A stretch of DNA of 23,224 nucleotides from Oscillospiraceae bacterium (GTDB lineage Bacteria; Bacillota; Clostridia; Oscillospirales; Ruminococcaceae), in contig CAAGCE010000299.1 in the NCBI GenBank assembly GCA_900768245.1, positions 1 to 23,224 of the forward strand. Direction: 5' to 3'. Under the pieces are notes generated by a model. That model saw only the letters and a list, made by a program, of their open reading frames with translations, was not told the DNA's origin and did not search any database. Made by a program: the position numbers and the translations under genes. Of this stretch, positions 23,067-23,224 are shown in pieces; within the stretch, counting starts at the first letter, position 1; each line of letters opens with the position of its first letter.

Positions 23067-23224
23067 TTGCGGATTTTTTTATTTTTATTAGGGCGGCGGC
23101 ATTAAATTTGCCGTATACCGTAAAATAGTAAGCCGCCGCGGTCGTAAGTACCAAGCAAACCCAAACACTTAAAGTTTCGGTCAAGCCTTTTCAAAGGCTT
23201 GTGGGAATCCAAAGGGCAAAGCCC
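23067..23224 (-). repeat. Dispersed intergenic repeat, copy C (cut by window edge)
   Basis: Read on the minus strand it gives GGGCTTTGCCCTTTGGATTC, the AAGCCTT-TGAA-AAGGCTT hairpin and CGAAACTTTAAGTG, then CGACCGCGGCGGC, a short AATTT region and GCCGCCGCCCTAATAAAAAT. Its first half matches copies A and B and its second half matches copy D, which links all four into one family. The A/T-rich end abuts the stop codon of the histidine kinase gene; the T-run read from that gene might serve as part of its terminator. Confidence 0.8.

Noticed and set aside
1..23224. CRISPR arrays, tRNA or rRNA genes, integrases and transposases
   Set aside because: No regularly spaced direct repeats, cloverleaf sequences, rRNA segments or recombinase motifs were found on reading both strands.

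Overview
This window looks like chromosomal DNA from a low-to-mid GC Gram-positive of the class Clostridia, most likely a Ruminococcus-like Oscillospiraceae (inference). The signs are strong GGAGG ribosome binding sites, compact T-tailed terminators, AgrA/AgrC-type LytTR and GHKL regulators, a LacI-like/GGDEF fusion, and a lipoprotein substrate-binding protein with no outer-membrane partner. No rRNA, tRNA, CRISPR array, phage genes or transposase gene was seen. Both ends of the window lie inside copies of the same dispersed repeat, in opposite orientations, so it may be an assembly contig that broke at that repeat.

Layout. Positions 1-2211 (minus) hold a three-gene run: a DUF1893 protein, a CorA-type cation transporter and a MacB/LolD-type ABC ATPase with no permease beside it. 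A 177-bp palindromic, MITE-like element (2231-2407) separates this run from an orphan LytTR response regulator (2590-3297) and a cytoplasmic diguanylate cyclase with a LacI-like sensor domain (3423-5336). A chemotaxis receptor (5524-7509, minus) converges on the cyclase. Next come a SulP anion transporter (8044-9690), a YczE-like membrane protein (9753-10436), the ATPase and two permeases of a BmpA/Nup-type nucleoside ABC importer (10568-14152) and, after a terminator, a MATE exporter (14277-15632).

From 15633 to 16169 there is no gene, but the stretch is full of inverted repeats and holds a complete copy of the dispersed repeat. The minus-strand operon at 16170-19007 encodes a corrinoid/iron-type ABC importer (ATPase, permease, binding lipoprotein). 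A cobalamin riboswitch (19256-19413), a leader terminator (19041-19075) and a clear promoter precede it, which points to vitamin B12 or another corrinoid as substrate. Divergent from it is a membrane protein resembling a SipW-type signal peptidase that has lost both catalytic residues and carries a long cytosolic tail (19635-20951). The window ends with a LytTR regulator and GHKL kinase pair (21016-23066).

Together the genes cover uptake (corrinoid, nucleoside, anion, divalent cation), export (MATE) and sensing (chemoreceptor, c-di-GMP synthase, two LytTR regulators). The least explained items are the dispersed repeat, whose four copies all have the same end pointing at the 3' end of a neighbouring gene; the signal-peptidase-like pseudoenzyme; the palindromic element at 2231-2407; and a structured leader in front of the chemoreceptor gene.
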